Source: Platynereis dumerilii
Taxonomy: Eukaryota; Annelida; Polychaeta; Phyllodocida; Nereididae
Length of the DNA: 64,000 nucleotides
Assembly (NCBI GenBank): GCA_026936325.1
Contig: JAPTHN010000003.1
Coordinates: 51,018,511 to 51,082,510 of the forward strand
Direction: 5' to 3'
Position numbers and translations under genes: made by a program
The notes under the pieces: generated by a model
Databases searched by the model: none
Told to the model about the DNA's origin: nothing
Seen by the model: the letters and a program-made list of their open reading frames with translations, nothing else
Part shown: positions 1 to 11,170 of the stretch, one piece after another
Layout of the letters: the number at the start of each line of letters is the position of its first letter
Position numbering within the stretch: position 1 is the first letter of the stretch

Positions 1-2495
1 GAGTGTAATTTATCAGAACACTTTACCAACTTTCTTCAAGCTCTTTTCTTGCGTTATAGTCTTCTGTTTACCATCACTCATGACTTGGACTTGTTAGTGA
101 CAGTCTACATATTGAAGGAATTGTTTTTGTATGGCAGCTGGTGTTGATTATTTGAAGTGTTTCTTAAATGAAAAGCACACAATGTATTGTGTCTTTCTAG
201 TCATGTTTGGTTTGATACGCAAGGGGAATGAGTTCTTTCCCTTATCAAACTTTGAAGCTGGTGTTTTGCAGCCATAGAAATTGGATTTTTGTAGTGGTGT
301 CTACGGTCATTGGCAAATTGACACCCTGTATTTTGTGAAGTTATATATTATAATAGATACTTTATGTAGCAAAATTGAGAAGTTTGAATGTCTGAAAAGT
401 GTTTTACACTTCTAAATGATTGGATAAGTGCGGCATTGAGACATTGATGCTCAAGACATTCAGTCTTCAAAATGTTTTTGGGCTTTGGTGTCTTATTGGA
501 GGATGAGCTGAGTGTAAACAGCTTGATTTTTTATAGGATTAATTGTTATAAACTTGATAGTCCAACCTGGTGATTTCAGGTAATGTAAAACTGGCCTTGC
601 TAAAACATTTCCAAGTAGAGAAATGAGCCTCAGTATGAGATCTTTCAAAAATGCAAAATATTGCCCCTTTTTTCTTTTATTCTGCAGATATACAGAGCCT
701 ATACAAGCGAGAGGAAGTACCAGTCATTGATTGACATCTTAATGTAATGTTGTCTGTATAATATGTAACAAAATTTGTTTGTTTATTTAAATGTAATGTT
801 TAAAAGCCCAGAGAAATTCAAACAAAATTCTTTTTGAGAATGAATGTAGTTCACAAAGTAAGATAAAGCATGCAGAGATGCAGAGAAGGTGGCTGGCCTC
901 ATTTATTGACTATGATATTCATTATTCAAATATATTTTTATCCAAGGTCAAGCCGCTGAAACGTAAAATTGCAAAAGATTTAAAATGTCATCATCACCAA
1001 GATATTATATTTTATGTGGCAACTTGTATCAGGGTGTGTTTATGACAGGACAAAAGGCAACTTAAGGCATATATGTCACAAAGAAGGTGTTTTTCACCAA
1101 GAAATTTCTCTATAATATTTTTTTTACCTCAAGGAAACTTAAATCGAAATTGTCCCACAAATCCAAATATCATAGTTATACACAGATGACTGGACAAAAG
1201 GCATGTTTGAACCCAAAAATGTGTGGTGTCTTACTAACTCTGAAGTCTTACACTGTTTTAGGTTTTAAGTCATAACTTTTGCAAAATAAACAATAATTTA
1301 ATTGTTTGTTTAGGCTGATGCTCTATCTTCAACTTTACAATTCCCTGAAAGCTATTTGACCTATTTTGATGTCATCTGTCCAGTGGCATCAGAAACCCAC
1401 TTTGTTCCTACATCTGTTTCAAAAGAATAACAGCAAAATTCAACAAGCAAAGGGTGCTATTAATAGCCCCAAAGTGAAGTATCTTAATGTGTTGACTAAA
1501 ATTTGTAAATTTAGGAAACATTTTCAGATCAAAGGACCTTTGATTTGCTCATAAAAATGGTGTTGCTTTGACTACAGTGTGTGTAGAATTTAGTTAGGAT
1601 GGCATTCAAAATCAACTTTGTGCTCTTATATGAACATTTTCAATGGACTTTTAAGTTGTTTTGCACCTGTATTTTCAATGACTTGTTTGGGGAGACAGCT
1701 ATCCAGTCCGGTGATACCCTATTCCATTATTTTTATAATAATCAGGGTTTTGGTTACCGAAATTGGCTGTATTCTGTTAGCATTATTGAAAATGGGTCCT
1801 GATTGATAATATCTCACAGTGCAAGGAAGATGTATTTCTAAAATTTCTGCAATATGGCTGTCTGTCTTAATGCATCTTACACTATTGCTGATCTTGTAGC
1901 AGGGTGTTAATGTGTAAAATAAAACTGTTAGGTTTCTGATTTTTGTGTGATAAAGGCATCAAGGTGAGGTCTCATCTTTCTTAGATGGAAAATACATCTG
2001 ATATGTTGCAAAACAAAAGCTACTGCTGAGATGCCTTTTCAATGACATGTACATTTATCATTCAATGACAATTATGGTAATTAAGAACCGCATCTTGGAA
2101 AATGTTTTGAATTTAGCAAAATAAATGAGTTATCAATAGAATACATCATATCATCATACATTTTTTTATGTAATGTCATTGATTATTTCAAATTTTACAA
2201 GAAATAATTAATGAGTGATAGGAAATCTCAAAAGTTCTGCAGAGAAAAAACCCTCCCCTAAGGGAGGGAATAACTTTTATAAATTGTGTGATTTCCTCTA
2301 TCAGAGCCAGTTAATTCAGTTTTTTGTGTGTTTAAAATGCACATAAGAATAAAGAAATAACAAAGGGCAGGCTTATGTTGTATATGATGCCGATGTTAAG
2401 TCGTATTTGACCATCAACTTAAGAAATGGAAAATAAAACAAAAGATATGCAAACATGAAAAGTTGTTTTTAATAGTTTTATTCAGTCTAGGTTTA
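1..2495. other. Protease-array spacer (upstream flank of a copy outside the window)
   Basis: This AT-rich spacer is homologous to 3900-6650, 8054-12845 and 14256-14775. Only short chance reading frames occur. Nothing else is recognised here. Near 690-740 a short stretch (GAGGAAGTACCAGTCATTGA) reappears in variant form near 22150, probably a small dispersed repeat. Confidence 0.7.
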
Positions 2496-3664
2496 TTAAC
2501 AAGACTGCTGGAGCAAGAGGTTGGGTGTGTCATTGTTGCCCCTGAGGTCAATTTCATTTTGAGCTGCACCACTTGTCAGGTAGGACCTTACTTGAGCAGG
2601 AGTGGCACTGGGGTTAGCAGATAAATAGTTGGCAGCAGCTCCAGCAACATGAGGACAAGCCATGGATGTTCCTGACATTGTAGCTTCTGCATTATCATTT
2701 GAATTTCCAGCGGACAGAATGCCTGAACCTGGGGCTAGGATGTCCACACATGAGCCATAGTTGGAGAACCATGACAAAGTGTCAGAACTGTCAGTGGCTC
2801 CGACAGTGATGGCATCTGGAGAACGAGCAGGGCTTCCCCCACATGCATTGCTCAACTCATTGCCAGCTGCTACAACTACAGAAACCCCAGCTGCAACTGC
2901 ACTCGCCACTGCACTGTCCGTGCAGTACTTGCTGGGCCACCAAGTGACATGCTGATCACCTTAGGTCCAGAACCGGAGTCGGCAACGGCAAAGTTCATTC
3001 CGTCAATGATGGAAGCTGTGCTGCCAAAACCTTGATCATCCAGGACCTTGACTGCAACAGACTGGGCTGACTTGGAAACACCATAAGTAGTACCCATAAT
3101 GGTTCCAGCACAGTGTGTACCATGGCCATCTACGTCATTGTTACCTCCACCAATGGTGTTGGTGCCGAAGGTTGATCTGCCTCCATAGTCGTTGTGAGAG
3201 GTTCTTATGCCAGTGTCCAGGACGTATACTCTGACGCCATTTCCACCTTGTTGGTCATAGGAGTACTGTGTTGTTGAATCTGACAATCTGCCAAGGCCCC
3301 AAAGACCACCGCCAACGCTCTGAACTGCACATTGCTCAATCATCTTCGTCCTCACATTGGCTTCTACAACTTCAACCTCTGGCAAGGAGTAGGCTTGTCT
3401 GACTGCAGCTTCATTTGGTGCTTGGATGTGCAGAGTTGGAGACTTCAAAGCGGCAAAACTGTTGATGATGCTCATACCTCTAACAACTCCACTCAGCTTG
3501 GAAACAGTGTTGCTGACGTAGTTGGCCGCATCTGCATTGGGAGCTTTCAAGACGATGATGTATTCACCTTCTACTCTTCCAGCATGACCACTGAGCTGAA
3601 TGGCAGGCAAGGCAGATGCAAAGCACAAGAGTGCTGAGATTGTGAGACCAGCAAACAACATCAT
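2496..3664 (-). pseudogene. Aqualysin/proteinase K-like secreted subtilase, copy A (frameshifted)
   Basis: This copy is nearly identical to the intact copies at 6661-7827 and 12853-14019. It encodes a signal peptide, an I9 propeptide and an S8A catalytic domain. The Asp motif (VLDTGIRTSHNDYGG) and His motif (DGHGTHCAGT) are in the first frame. The oxyanion Asn (AAGNE) and Ser motif (SGTSMACPHVAG) are in another frame, because one G is missing near 2921 where the other copies read CCGTGGCAG. As it stands it would lose half the catalytic domain, so it is a young pseudogene or a sequencing error. It has Met-Met at the likely start. A TATA box lies just upstream. The stop codon overlaps a polyadenylation signal (TAATAAA), with a second AATAAA about 15 bases on. 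Confidence 0.85.
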
Positions 3665-3711
3665 CTTTGCTTTCCAACAAGCTAGTGTCGATGCATGGCC
3701 ACAAGTCATTC

Positions 3712-3724
3712 CTCTTTATATACC
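3712..3724 (-). promoter_or_regulatory. TATA box of protease copy A
   Basis: On the minus strand the sequence reads GGTATATAAAGAGG. It is conserved at the same place before all three copies. A TATA box here predicts transcription starting near 3690, downstream of the first in-frame ATG at 3707-3709. This supports translation starting at the later Met (MLFAGL...). Confidence 0.75.
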
Positions 3725-6660
3725 CCGCAGTTTCGCTTTTTCCATAGATTGAAATTAATCATGCAGCTGTAAGTTGAAGATATTTCTCAAGATAATCCCA
3801 TCACACTGACCAAATGTTGAGGTGGAAATGAACTGCTTCCGTTTGTTCTTTGGGACAAATTATGATGAAAGTAGCATATTGTACTGAGAGCAGTTTAATG
3901 AGTGTAATTAATCGGAATGCTTTACAACTTTCTTCAAGCTCATTTCTTGCATCATAGTCTTATTTTTACCATGACTGTTGACTTCAACATGTTTGTGTAA
4001 GTATACGTATTGAAGGACTTGTTTTTATATGGAGCTAGTGTTGGTTTTTTTAAAAGGTTTCTTAAGTGAAAGGCACACTATGTATTGTGTCCTTCTAGTC
4101 ATGGCAGCTGGGTGGTGTAGTGGTTAAGGTTCCTGCCTGCTCCGCTGAAGGTCTTGGCCTGCATGGGTTCGAACCCCGGGTGGGGAACCCGAAATTTTCA
4201 GTGCACCTTTATGAGCAAAATCCCAGCTGGATGTCGTTCGGATGAGACGTTAAATTGGCGGCCCCTTGTATCAGCGTCTGTGCTAGGCAAGTAAAAGATC
4301 CCTCACATGGGGTAAATGTGTAACATGTTGAGGACTCCCGCTCTCTCTCTCATCTCATCAATCAACCCTCGTGAGCGCCCAGAACTGGGCTTAGAGGGCT
4401 GCACTTACCATGTCTATCTATCTATCTATCATGATTATTGATTAACTTAGCCCTAAAAATGCCTTGGTCACAAATTCGTAGTTTCATACACAAGAGGAAT
4501 CAGTTCGTTCCCTTAGCAAACTTTGAAACTGGTAAATTGCGGTCATGAAAATGGGATTGTTGCTGTATTGTACCTATGGTTATTGGCAAATTGACACCCT
4601 GTATTTTGTGACGGTTGTAGATAATAATAGACAATTTATGTAGCAAAATAGAGACGTTTGAATGTCTGAAAAGTGTATTTGCATGGCCAAATGATTGTAT
4701 AAGTGTATGATTGAGATATTGATGCTCAAGACATTGTCTTTAAAAAGTTTTTTGGCATTGGTGTCTGATTGGAGGATGAGCTGGGTGGGAACAGCTTGAG
4801 TTTTAAAGGATTAAATGTTATAAACTTGATAGTCCAGCTTACTGACTTCAGGTAGTGTAATAGGGCCTTGCTGGACCATTTCAATGAAGGCAAATGATCC
4901 TCAGTGTGAGGCCTTTCAAAAATGTATGGTATTGGTCTTTAAAATATTTTTTTTAAATTCCAAATAGTGTCTGTATGATATGTAACAAAATTTGTTTGAT
5001 TCTGAACGTAATGTTTAAAAGCGCAGAAACATGCATACAAAATTTTGAGAATGCATGTATTTTGCAAATTGAGATAAAGCATGCCTATGCAGAGAAGGTG
5101 GCTGGCCTCATTTATTGACGATGACAGTCAAATGTATTTTTTATTAAAAGTCAAGCCCCTGTAACGTAATACTGCCAAATATTTAAAACGTCATCATCAC
5201 CAAGTTATTATATTTTATGTGGCAACTTGCTGTTTCCTGGTGTGTTTATGATAAGCATAAAAGGCAACTTAAGGCATACATCAATGACAATGTATAACAA
5301 AGAAGGTGGTTTCGCAAAGAAATTTCTCTCTTGCATTTTTTAGCCCAAGGACACTTAAATCGAAATTGTCGTGCTAATCCAAATATCATAATTATACATG
5401 AACGACTGGACAAAAGGCTTGTTTGAACCCGAAAATGTGCTGTCTTACTAACCCTGATGTCTTACACGGTGTTCAGTTTTAAGCAATAACTTTTTCAAAT
5501 TAAGGATAATTTCATTGTTTGTTTGGGCTAATACTGTATCTTCAACTTTACACTTCCCTGTAGTGTAGGCTATTTGACCTATTCTGATGTCAGGGGAACA
5601 TCAGCTGATGTCCAATCAAGCAAAGAGTGCTTTTAATAGCCCCAAAGAGGAGTAACTTAATTTGTGGACTAAAATGTGTAAATGTAGGAAAATTTTGTCA
5701 GGTCGAAGGAACTTTTACTTGCTCATCAAAATGGTGTTGATTTTGATTCCAGTTTGTGTAGAATTTAGTGAGAAAGGCACTCAAAATCAATTTGGTGCTC
5801 CAATATGAACATTTTCAAAGGACTTCTAAGTGCCTTTGCACCTATATCTTCAATGACTTGTTTTTGGAGACAGCCATCCAACCCATTAATGCTCCATTCC
5901 CTTATCTTTATAATATTCATTGGTTATTCAAATTGGCTGTATTGTTAGAATTATTGAAAACGGGTCATGATTGATAATATATCACAGTGCATGCAAGACA
6001 TATATTTCTAAAATGTCTGCAATATGGTTGTCCGTCTCAATGTATCTTACTACTGCTGATCTTGTAGAAGTGTGTTGATGTGTAAAATTAAAACTGTTAG
6101 GTCCCTGATTTTCTGTGGTAAAATTATCATGGAGAGTTCTCATCTGCATGCAAGATATTTGATGTGTTGCAATACAAAAGCTATGGCTGAGATGCCTTTT
6201 CAATAACATGTACAGTGTACATTCATCATTGAATAACAAGTGTGGTGATTCAGAACTGCGTTTTGGAAAATGTTTTGAATTTAACAACTAAATCAGTTAT
6301 CAATAGAATGCATCATATCATCATCAATTATTTTATGTAATATCATTGGTTAATTCATATTTTGCGATAGCTAACGAGTGATAGGAAATCTCAAAAAGTT
6401 CTGCTTGGAATAAAAGCCCTCTCCTAAGTGTGCGAATAACTTTATCAAATTGTGTGATTTCCTCTATAAGAGCTCCTTTATTCAATTTTCTTTGTGTGTA
6501 AATGCACATAAGTATAAAAGAATATAACTGAGAGCAGGCTTATGTTGTATATAATGCTGCTGTTAAATCATAATTGACCGTTAAAAAATGGAAAATATAA
6601 ACAAAAGATATGCAAACATAGAAAGGGTTGTTTTTAATAGTTTTATTCAGTCAAGATTTG
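3725..6660. other. Spacer between protease copies A and B
   Basis: This duplicated AT-rich spacer has no supported gene. It differs from the other spacers by a SINE insertion at 4104-4430. The short reading frames in it are not conserved between spacer copies. Confidence 0.7.
4104..4430 (+). mobile_element. tRNA-derived SINE
   Basis: The head resembles a tRNA gene, with an A-box-like GTGGTGTAGTGGTTAAGG and a B-box-like GGGTTCGAACCCC. A conserved middle includes GATGAGACGTTAAATTGG and GTAAAAGATCCC, and a (TCTA)n tail ends the copy. It is absent from the equivalent point of the next spacer (8268), where the sequence passes straight from CTAGTC to ATGATTAAC, so the insertion came after the duplication. 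A 5'-shortened relative lies at 56070-56345. Confidence 0.85.
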
Positions 6661-7827
6661 TTAACAAGACTGCTGGAGCAAGAGGTTGGGTGTGTCATTG
6701 TTGCCCCTGAGGTCAATTTCATTTTGAGATGCACCACTTGTCAGGTAGGACCTTACTTGAGCAGGAGTGGCATCGGGGTTAGCAGACAAATAGTTGGCAG
6801 CAGCTCCAGCAACATGAGGACAAGCCATGGATGTTCCTGACATTGTAGCTTCTGCATTATCATTTGAATTTCCAGCAGACAAAATGTCTGAACCAGGGGC
6901 TAGGATGTCCACACACGAGCCATAGTTGGAGAACCATGACAAAGTGTCAGAACTGTCAGTGGCTCCGACAGTGATGGCATCTGGAGAACGAGCAGGGCTT
7001 CCCCCACATGCATTGCTCAACTCATTGCCAGCTGCTACAACTACAGAAACCCCAGCTGCAACTGCACTTGCCACTGCACTGTCCGTGGCAGTACTTGCTG
7101 GGCCACCAAGTGACATGCTGATCACCTTAGGTCCAGAACCGGAGTCGGCAACGGCAAAGTTCATTCCGTCAATGATGGAAGCTGTGCTGCCAAAACCTTG
7201 ATCATCCAGGACCTTGACTGCAACAGACTGGGCTGACTTGGAAACACCATAAGTAGTACCCATAATGGTTCCAGCACAGTGTGTACCATGGCCATCTACG
7301 TCATCGTTACCTCCACCAATGGTGTTGGTGCCAAAGGTTGATCTGCCTCCATAGTCGTTGTGAGAGGTTCTAATGCCAGTGTCAAGGACATATACTCTGA
7401 CGCCATTTCCACCTTGTTGGTCGTAGGAATACTGTGTTGTTGAATCTGACAATCTGCCGAGGCCCCAAAGACCACCGCCAACGCTCTGAACTGCACATTG
7501 CTCAATCATCTTCGTCCTCACATTGGCTTCAACAACGACCACTTCTGGCAAGGAGTAGGCTTGTCTGACTGCAGCTTCATTTGGTGCTCGGATGTGCAGA
7601 GTTGGAGACTTCAAAGCGGCAAAACTGTTGATGATGCTCATACCCCCAACAACTCCACTCAGCTTGGAAACAGTGTTGCTGACATAGTTGGCCGCATCTG
7701 CATTGGGAGCTTTCAAGACGATGATGTATTCACCTTCTACTCTTCCTGCATGGCCACTGAGCTGAATGGCAGGCAAGGCAGATGCAAAGCACAAGAGTGC
7801 TGAGATTGTGAGACCAGCAAACAACAT
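6661..7827 (-). CDS. Aqualysin/proteinase K-like secreted subtilisin protease, copy B
   Basis: This intronless gene encodes 388 residues if it starts at the Met of MLFAGL. I chose that start because the upstream in-frame start is GTG here and lies too close to the TATA box to be transcribed. Order: signal peptide (about 1-18), I9 inhibitor propeptide (about 32-104, EGEYIIVLKAP), mature S8A domain from about 112. The catalytic residues are Asp149 (VLDTGIR), His180 (GHGTHCAGT), Asn268 (AAGNE) and Ser333 (GTSMACPHVAG). FSNYGSCVDILAPG closely follows bacterial aqualysin I. Five Cys fall in the mature part (184, 274, 305, 336, 388) and one at 111, at the propeptide boundary. The expected role is an extracellular or digestive endopeptidase that cleaves off its own propeptide. 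It differs from copy C at about nine residues. Identity is secure; biological role is inferred. Confidence 0.93.
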   Translation of the reverse strand: MLFAGLTISALLCFASALPAIQLSGHAGRVEGEYIIVLKAPNADAANYVSNTVSKLSGVVGGMSIINSFAALKSPTLHIRAPNEAAVRQAYSLPEVVVVEANVRTKMIEQCAVQSVGGGLWGLGRLSDSTTQYSYDQQGGNGVRVYVLDTGIRTSHNDYGGRSTFGTNTIGGGNDDVDGHGTHCAGTIMGTTYGVSKSAQSVAVKVLDDQGFGSTASIIDGMNFAVADSGSGPKVISMSLGGPASTATDSAVASAVAAGVSVVVAAGNELSNACGGSPARSPDAITVGATDSSDTLSWFSNYGSCVDILAPGSDILSAGNSNDNAEATMSGTSMACPHVAGAAANYLSANPDATPAQVRSYLTSGASQNEIDLRGNNDTPNLLLQQSC

Positions 7828-7878
7828 CTTCACTGCTTTCCAACAAGCTAATGTCGATGCATGGCCACAAGTCACTCC

Positions 7879-7891
7879 TCTTTATATACCC
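7879..7891 (-). promoter_or_regulatory. TATA box of protease copy B
   Basis: The minus strand reads GGTATATAAAGAGG, as in copies A and C. It sits about 55-60 bp upstream of the chosen start codon, giving a short 5' leader of about 30 bases. Confidence 0.75.
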
Positions 7892-9752
7892 TGCAGTTTC
7901 ACTTTTTCCATAGATTGAAATTACTCATGCAGCTGTCAGGTGAAAATATTTCTCAAGATAATCCAGAAAAACTGACCAAATTCTGAGGTGGAAATGAACT
8001 GCTTCCGTTAGTTCTTTGGGACCAATAATGACGAAAGTAACATATTGTACTGAGAGCAGTTTAATAAATGTAATTAATCAGAACGCTTCACGAACTTTCT
8101 TCAAGCTCTTTTCTTGCATTATAGTCTTCTGTTTACCATCACTCTTGACTTTGACATGTTCATGTCAGTATACATATTGTAGGAATTGTTTTTGTATAGG
8201 AGCTGGTGTTGATTTTTAAAAAAGGTTTCTTGAATGAAAAGCACACTATATATTGCGTCTTTCTAGTCATGATTAACTTAGCCCCAAAAGTGCCTTGGTC
8301 ACAAATATGTAGTTTGATGCGCAAGGGGAATCAGTTTGTTCTCTTACCAAACTTTGAAGATGGTTTTTGCAGCCATAAAAATTGGATTGTTGCAGTATTG
8401 TATCTACGGTCATTGGCAAATTGACACCCTGTATTTTGTGAAGGTTGTAGATAATGATAGACAATTTATGTAGCAAAAAAGAGAAGTTTGAATGTCTGAG
8501 ATGTGTTTTACATTTCCAAATATTGGATAAGTGCATGATTGAGACGTTGATGCTCAAGACATTCAGTCTTTACAAAGTTTTTGGACATTGGTGTCTGATT
8601 GGAGGATGAGCTGGGTGTGAACAGCTTGTTATAGGATTAAATGTTATAAACTTGATAGTTCAGCTTACTGACTTCAGGTAATGGAATAGGGCCTTGCTGG
8701 ACCATTTCCATGTAGGCATATGAGCCTCAGTGTGAGGCCTTTCAAAAATGCATGATAGTGCCTTAAAAAAATAATCTAAATAGTGTCTGTATAATATGTG
8801 ACAAAATTTGTTTGATTATAAATGTGATGTTTAAAAGCCCAGAGAAATGCATGCAAAATTGTTTTTGAGAATACATGTAGTTCATAAAGTGATTAAGCAT
8901 GCATATATGCAAAGAAGGTGGCTAGCTTCATTTAAATACTGACTGTGATATTCTAATATATTTTTTATCCAAAGTCAAGTCTCTGAAACATGATACTGCA
9001 AAATATTTAAAACGTCATCATCACCAAGTTATCATATTTTATGTGGGAACTTGTTGTACACTGAAATTCACTAATGGGGATCAATTCATGTCTCCCAGAT
9101 CTCCAGGGCCAGAGTATGCTTCAATTTAGTTTGCAATAGCCCCATCATGTCAAGTTCTTTGTAATTTTGCCGGCAAAAAAAATTCCTACCTGAGTCTGAT
9201 GTCTCAGTTGGCACCTAGCTTCAGGACCTTGCATCTGGCCTGCTGGTTTCAGGGCTCGGAGTAGTCGACTGCTCTAAGGCATTCAATTTGCCAACTTTTA
9301 CAACTCCTGGCCCCAATTATTATGTATTTGTGCCACCCTCAACATCAGCCTCAAACTAGGTAAGGTCAGGTCAATTTCAGAGTTTGCCAAAACTTGCTAA
9401 CCTTGGCCAGTTTCCCTCATGTGAATAAAAACTAAAAGGATTTTATTATTCAAAACAAATAGTAACATTTACAATCATTCACACTTGCTTTGTTTAATAT
9501 AATAGAATAAATTTTATGACTTAAATTTTTAAATATTCTCAAGTCCTATGTGACACTACATGTGCAGGTCCTGCAGTGTAAAAAAATTATAATGAAAAAT
9601 CAATAACATGGTTTGTTACTGTTTTTAAAAGATTCAACTGTTTCGGTTAAGAGTTACAATACATTGCATGGTCTCCACCTGGGACCACTCTCTATATTAG
9701 CACTCCTTAACTTTGGCCTATATTTATAAATCTGCCAAATTGGAGTAGATGG

Positions 9753-10094
9753 CAGGGCTTTGGAGTTGGAGTCATGGAGTCGTGGAGTCGGGAGGTTTCT
9801 GAGTCATAATCAGAGTCAGAGTTGAACTTTGATTTACAACAATTCTAAATGTATTTCAAATTTTACTTAAAATTTCTAAACATGTATTCTTGTGCATAAT
9901 CCTACTGCAACATTTTAGCATTACTCCCCCCCCCCACCTATTAAATTTAAAATGTCTGTGCAATGATGCAAATATAAATAAGTGGAGTCGGAGTCATAAT
10001 TCAAGAGATCTAAGGAGCCGGAGTCACTTATCAGGCAATCAAGGCAGTCGGGAGTCTTGAGTTAGTTTACTTACTACCTAACTCCAAAGCCCCG
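9753..10094. mobile_element. hAT-type MITE with GGAGTC repeats
   Basis: The 342-bp element begins CAGGGCTTTGGAGTTGGAG and ends in the inverse of CGGGGCTTTGGAGTTAGG. It is flanked by an 8-bp duplication with one mismatch, GTAGATGG (9745-9752) and GTCGATGG (10095-10102). The inside repeats GGAGTCGGAGTC-type motifs. The terminal CAGGG and 8-bp duplication are hallmarks of the hAT superfamily. It is non-autonomous. Confidence 0.75.
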
Positions 10095-10969
10095 GTCGAT
10101 GGGAAGAAATTCCATTCATAAATTATGTAAATTTTAAATTTTACAGTCCTTGTCATACTTACGTGGAATCTCAAGATTTTTTTCTATGCTGTTGAACTGT
10201 GATGTCAGAGATGGCTCTATTCTAGCATTGCAATATATGTAAAAAATATAATTTGTGTGAAATTACGCTGGTTTTTGGTTTGAATAGGATATTTTAGACC
10301 TAATCTAGACCTTTTTGATGAAAACAACTTTTGGTCCAAAACCACCATGTAACGCAAATTGTGCGACCTTGTGACACGCAACCAAATGTTACAGTGTTCG
10401 AAAGGCTGAGCCGACTACAAGTATATTACCTATCTAATTATCAATGCAAGCTTGCAAATTTTACTGCAAAACGAAACATATTTTAAACTAGAGCAACAAT
10501 GCAACATAAATACTGGAAGCAATGCACTTCTCTATAAGCCAGAGAGGATGGCACTCATCGATCATTGTATTCTTCCATGACAAATGAAGGCCAATGCTCT
10601 GTTAAGTGATGGTTATAAATGGCCAGACCATCCTTGCTGGTTGTAGCTTAAAAGCAAAAATGATGCACTGAAGAGCAAGATGAATTATGAATTGCCTAGA
10701 CTTTCTTTGCTTGCCATTTACCAAAAGTATTTCTCTGTATATTCCACAACTGTTTGACAACTGCATCATAAGCAAGTTGCTCATTTATATATATGATGTT
10801 GCTAATATAATAATTATAAGATAGAAGTTCTATACAATGCAAAATATTGTTATGTTAAATAATCTGAATGACTAAATCGTCATAATAATAATCAGCAGCA
10901 GGTCAATCGCGCTTATGACGTGAAGCACGAGGATGCCCTGAAAGACCTCATGGATACACCCCACACCCT

Positions 10970-11170
10970 CTTATATACTCTTTAGCTACCCTCAACTGAA
11001 CCCCCTTTTCCCTCATCTACCCTGACCTAGACTCTAATTCCCTCAACTAAACTCATCTTTCCTCAACTTAACCCATCTTCCCTCAAACAAACTCGGCTTC
11101 CCTCAACCAAACAAGGCTTCCCTCAACTAAACTCGCCTCCCCTCAACTACCCTCAGTTACCCCATCACAA
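10970..11170. repeat. C-rich degenerate minisatellite (CCCTCAACTAAACTC-like)
   Basis: About ten degenerate units of the form CCCTCAACTAAACTCG lie next to each other. They are part of the insertion between protease copies B and C. Confidence 0.6.

Noticed and set aside
2761-3637. Plus-strand frames opposite the protease genes (for example MENHDKVSELSVAP and MLNHLRPHIGF), conserved in all copies
   Set aside because: They are shadows of the minus-strand coding sequence, and their conservation follows from that of the proteases.
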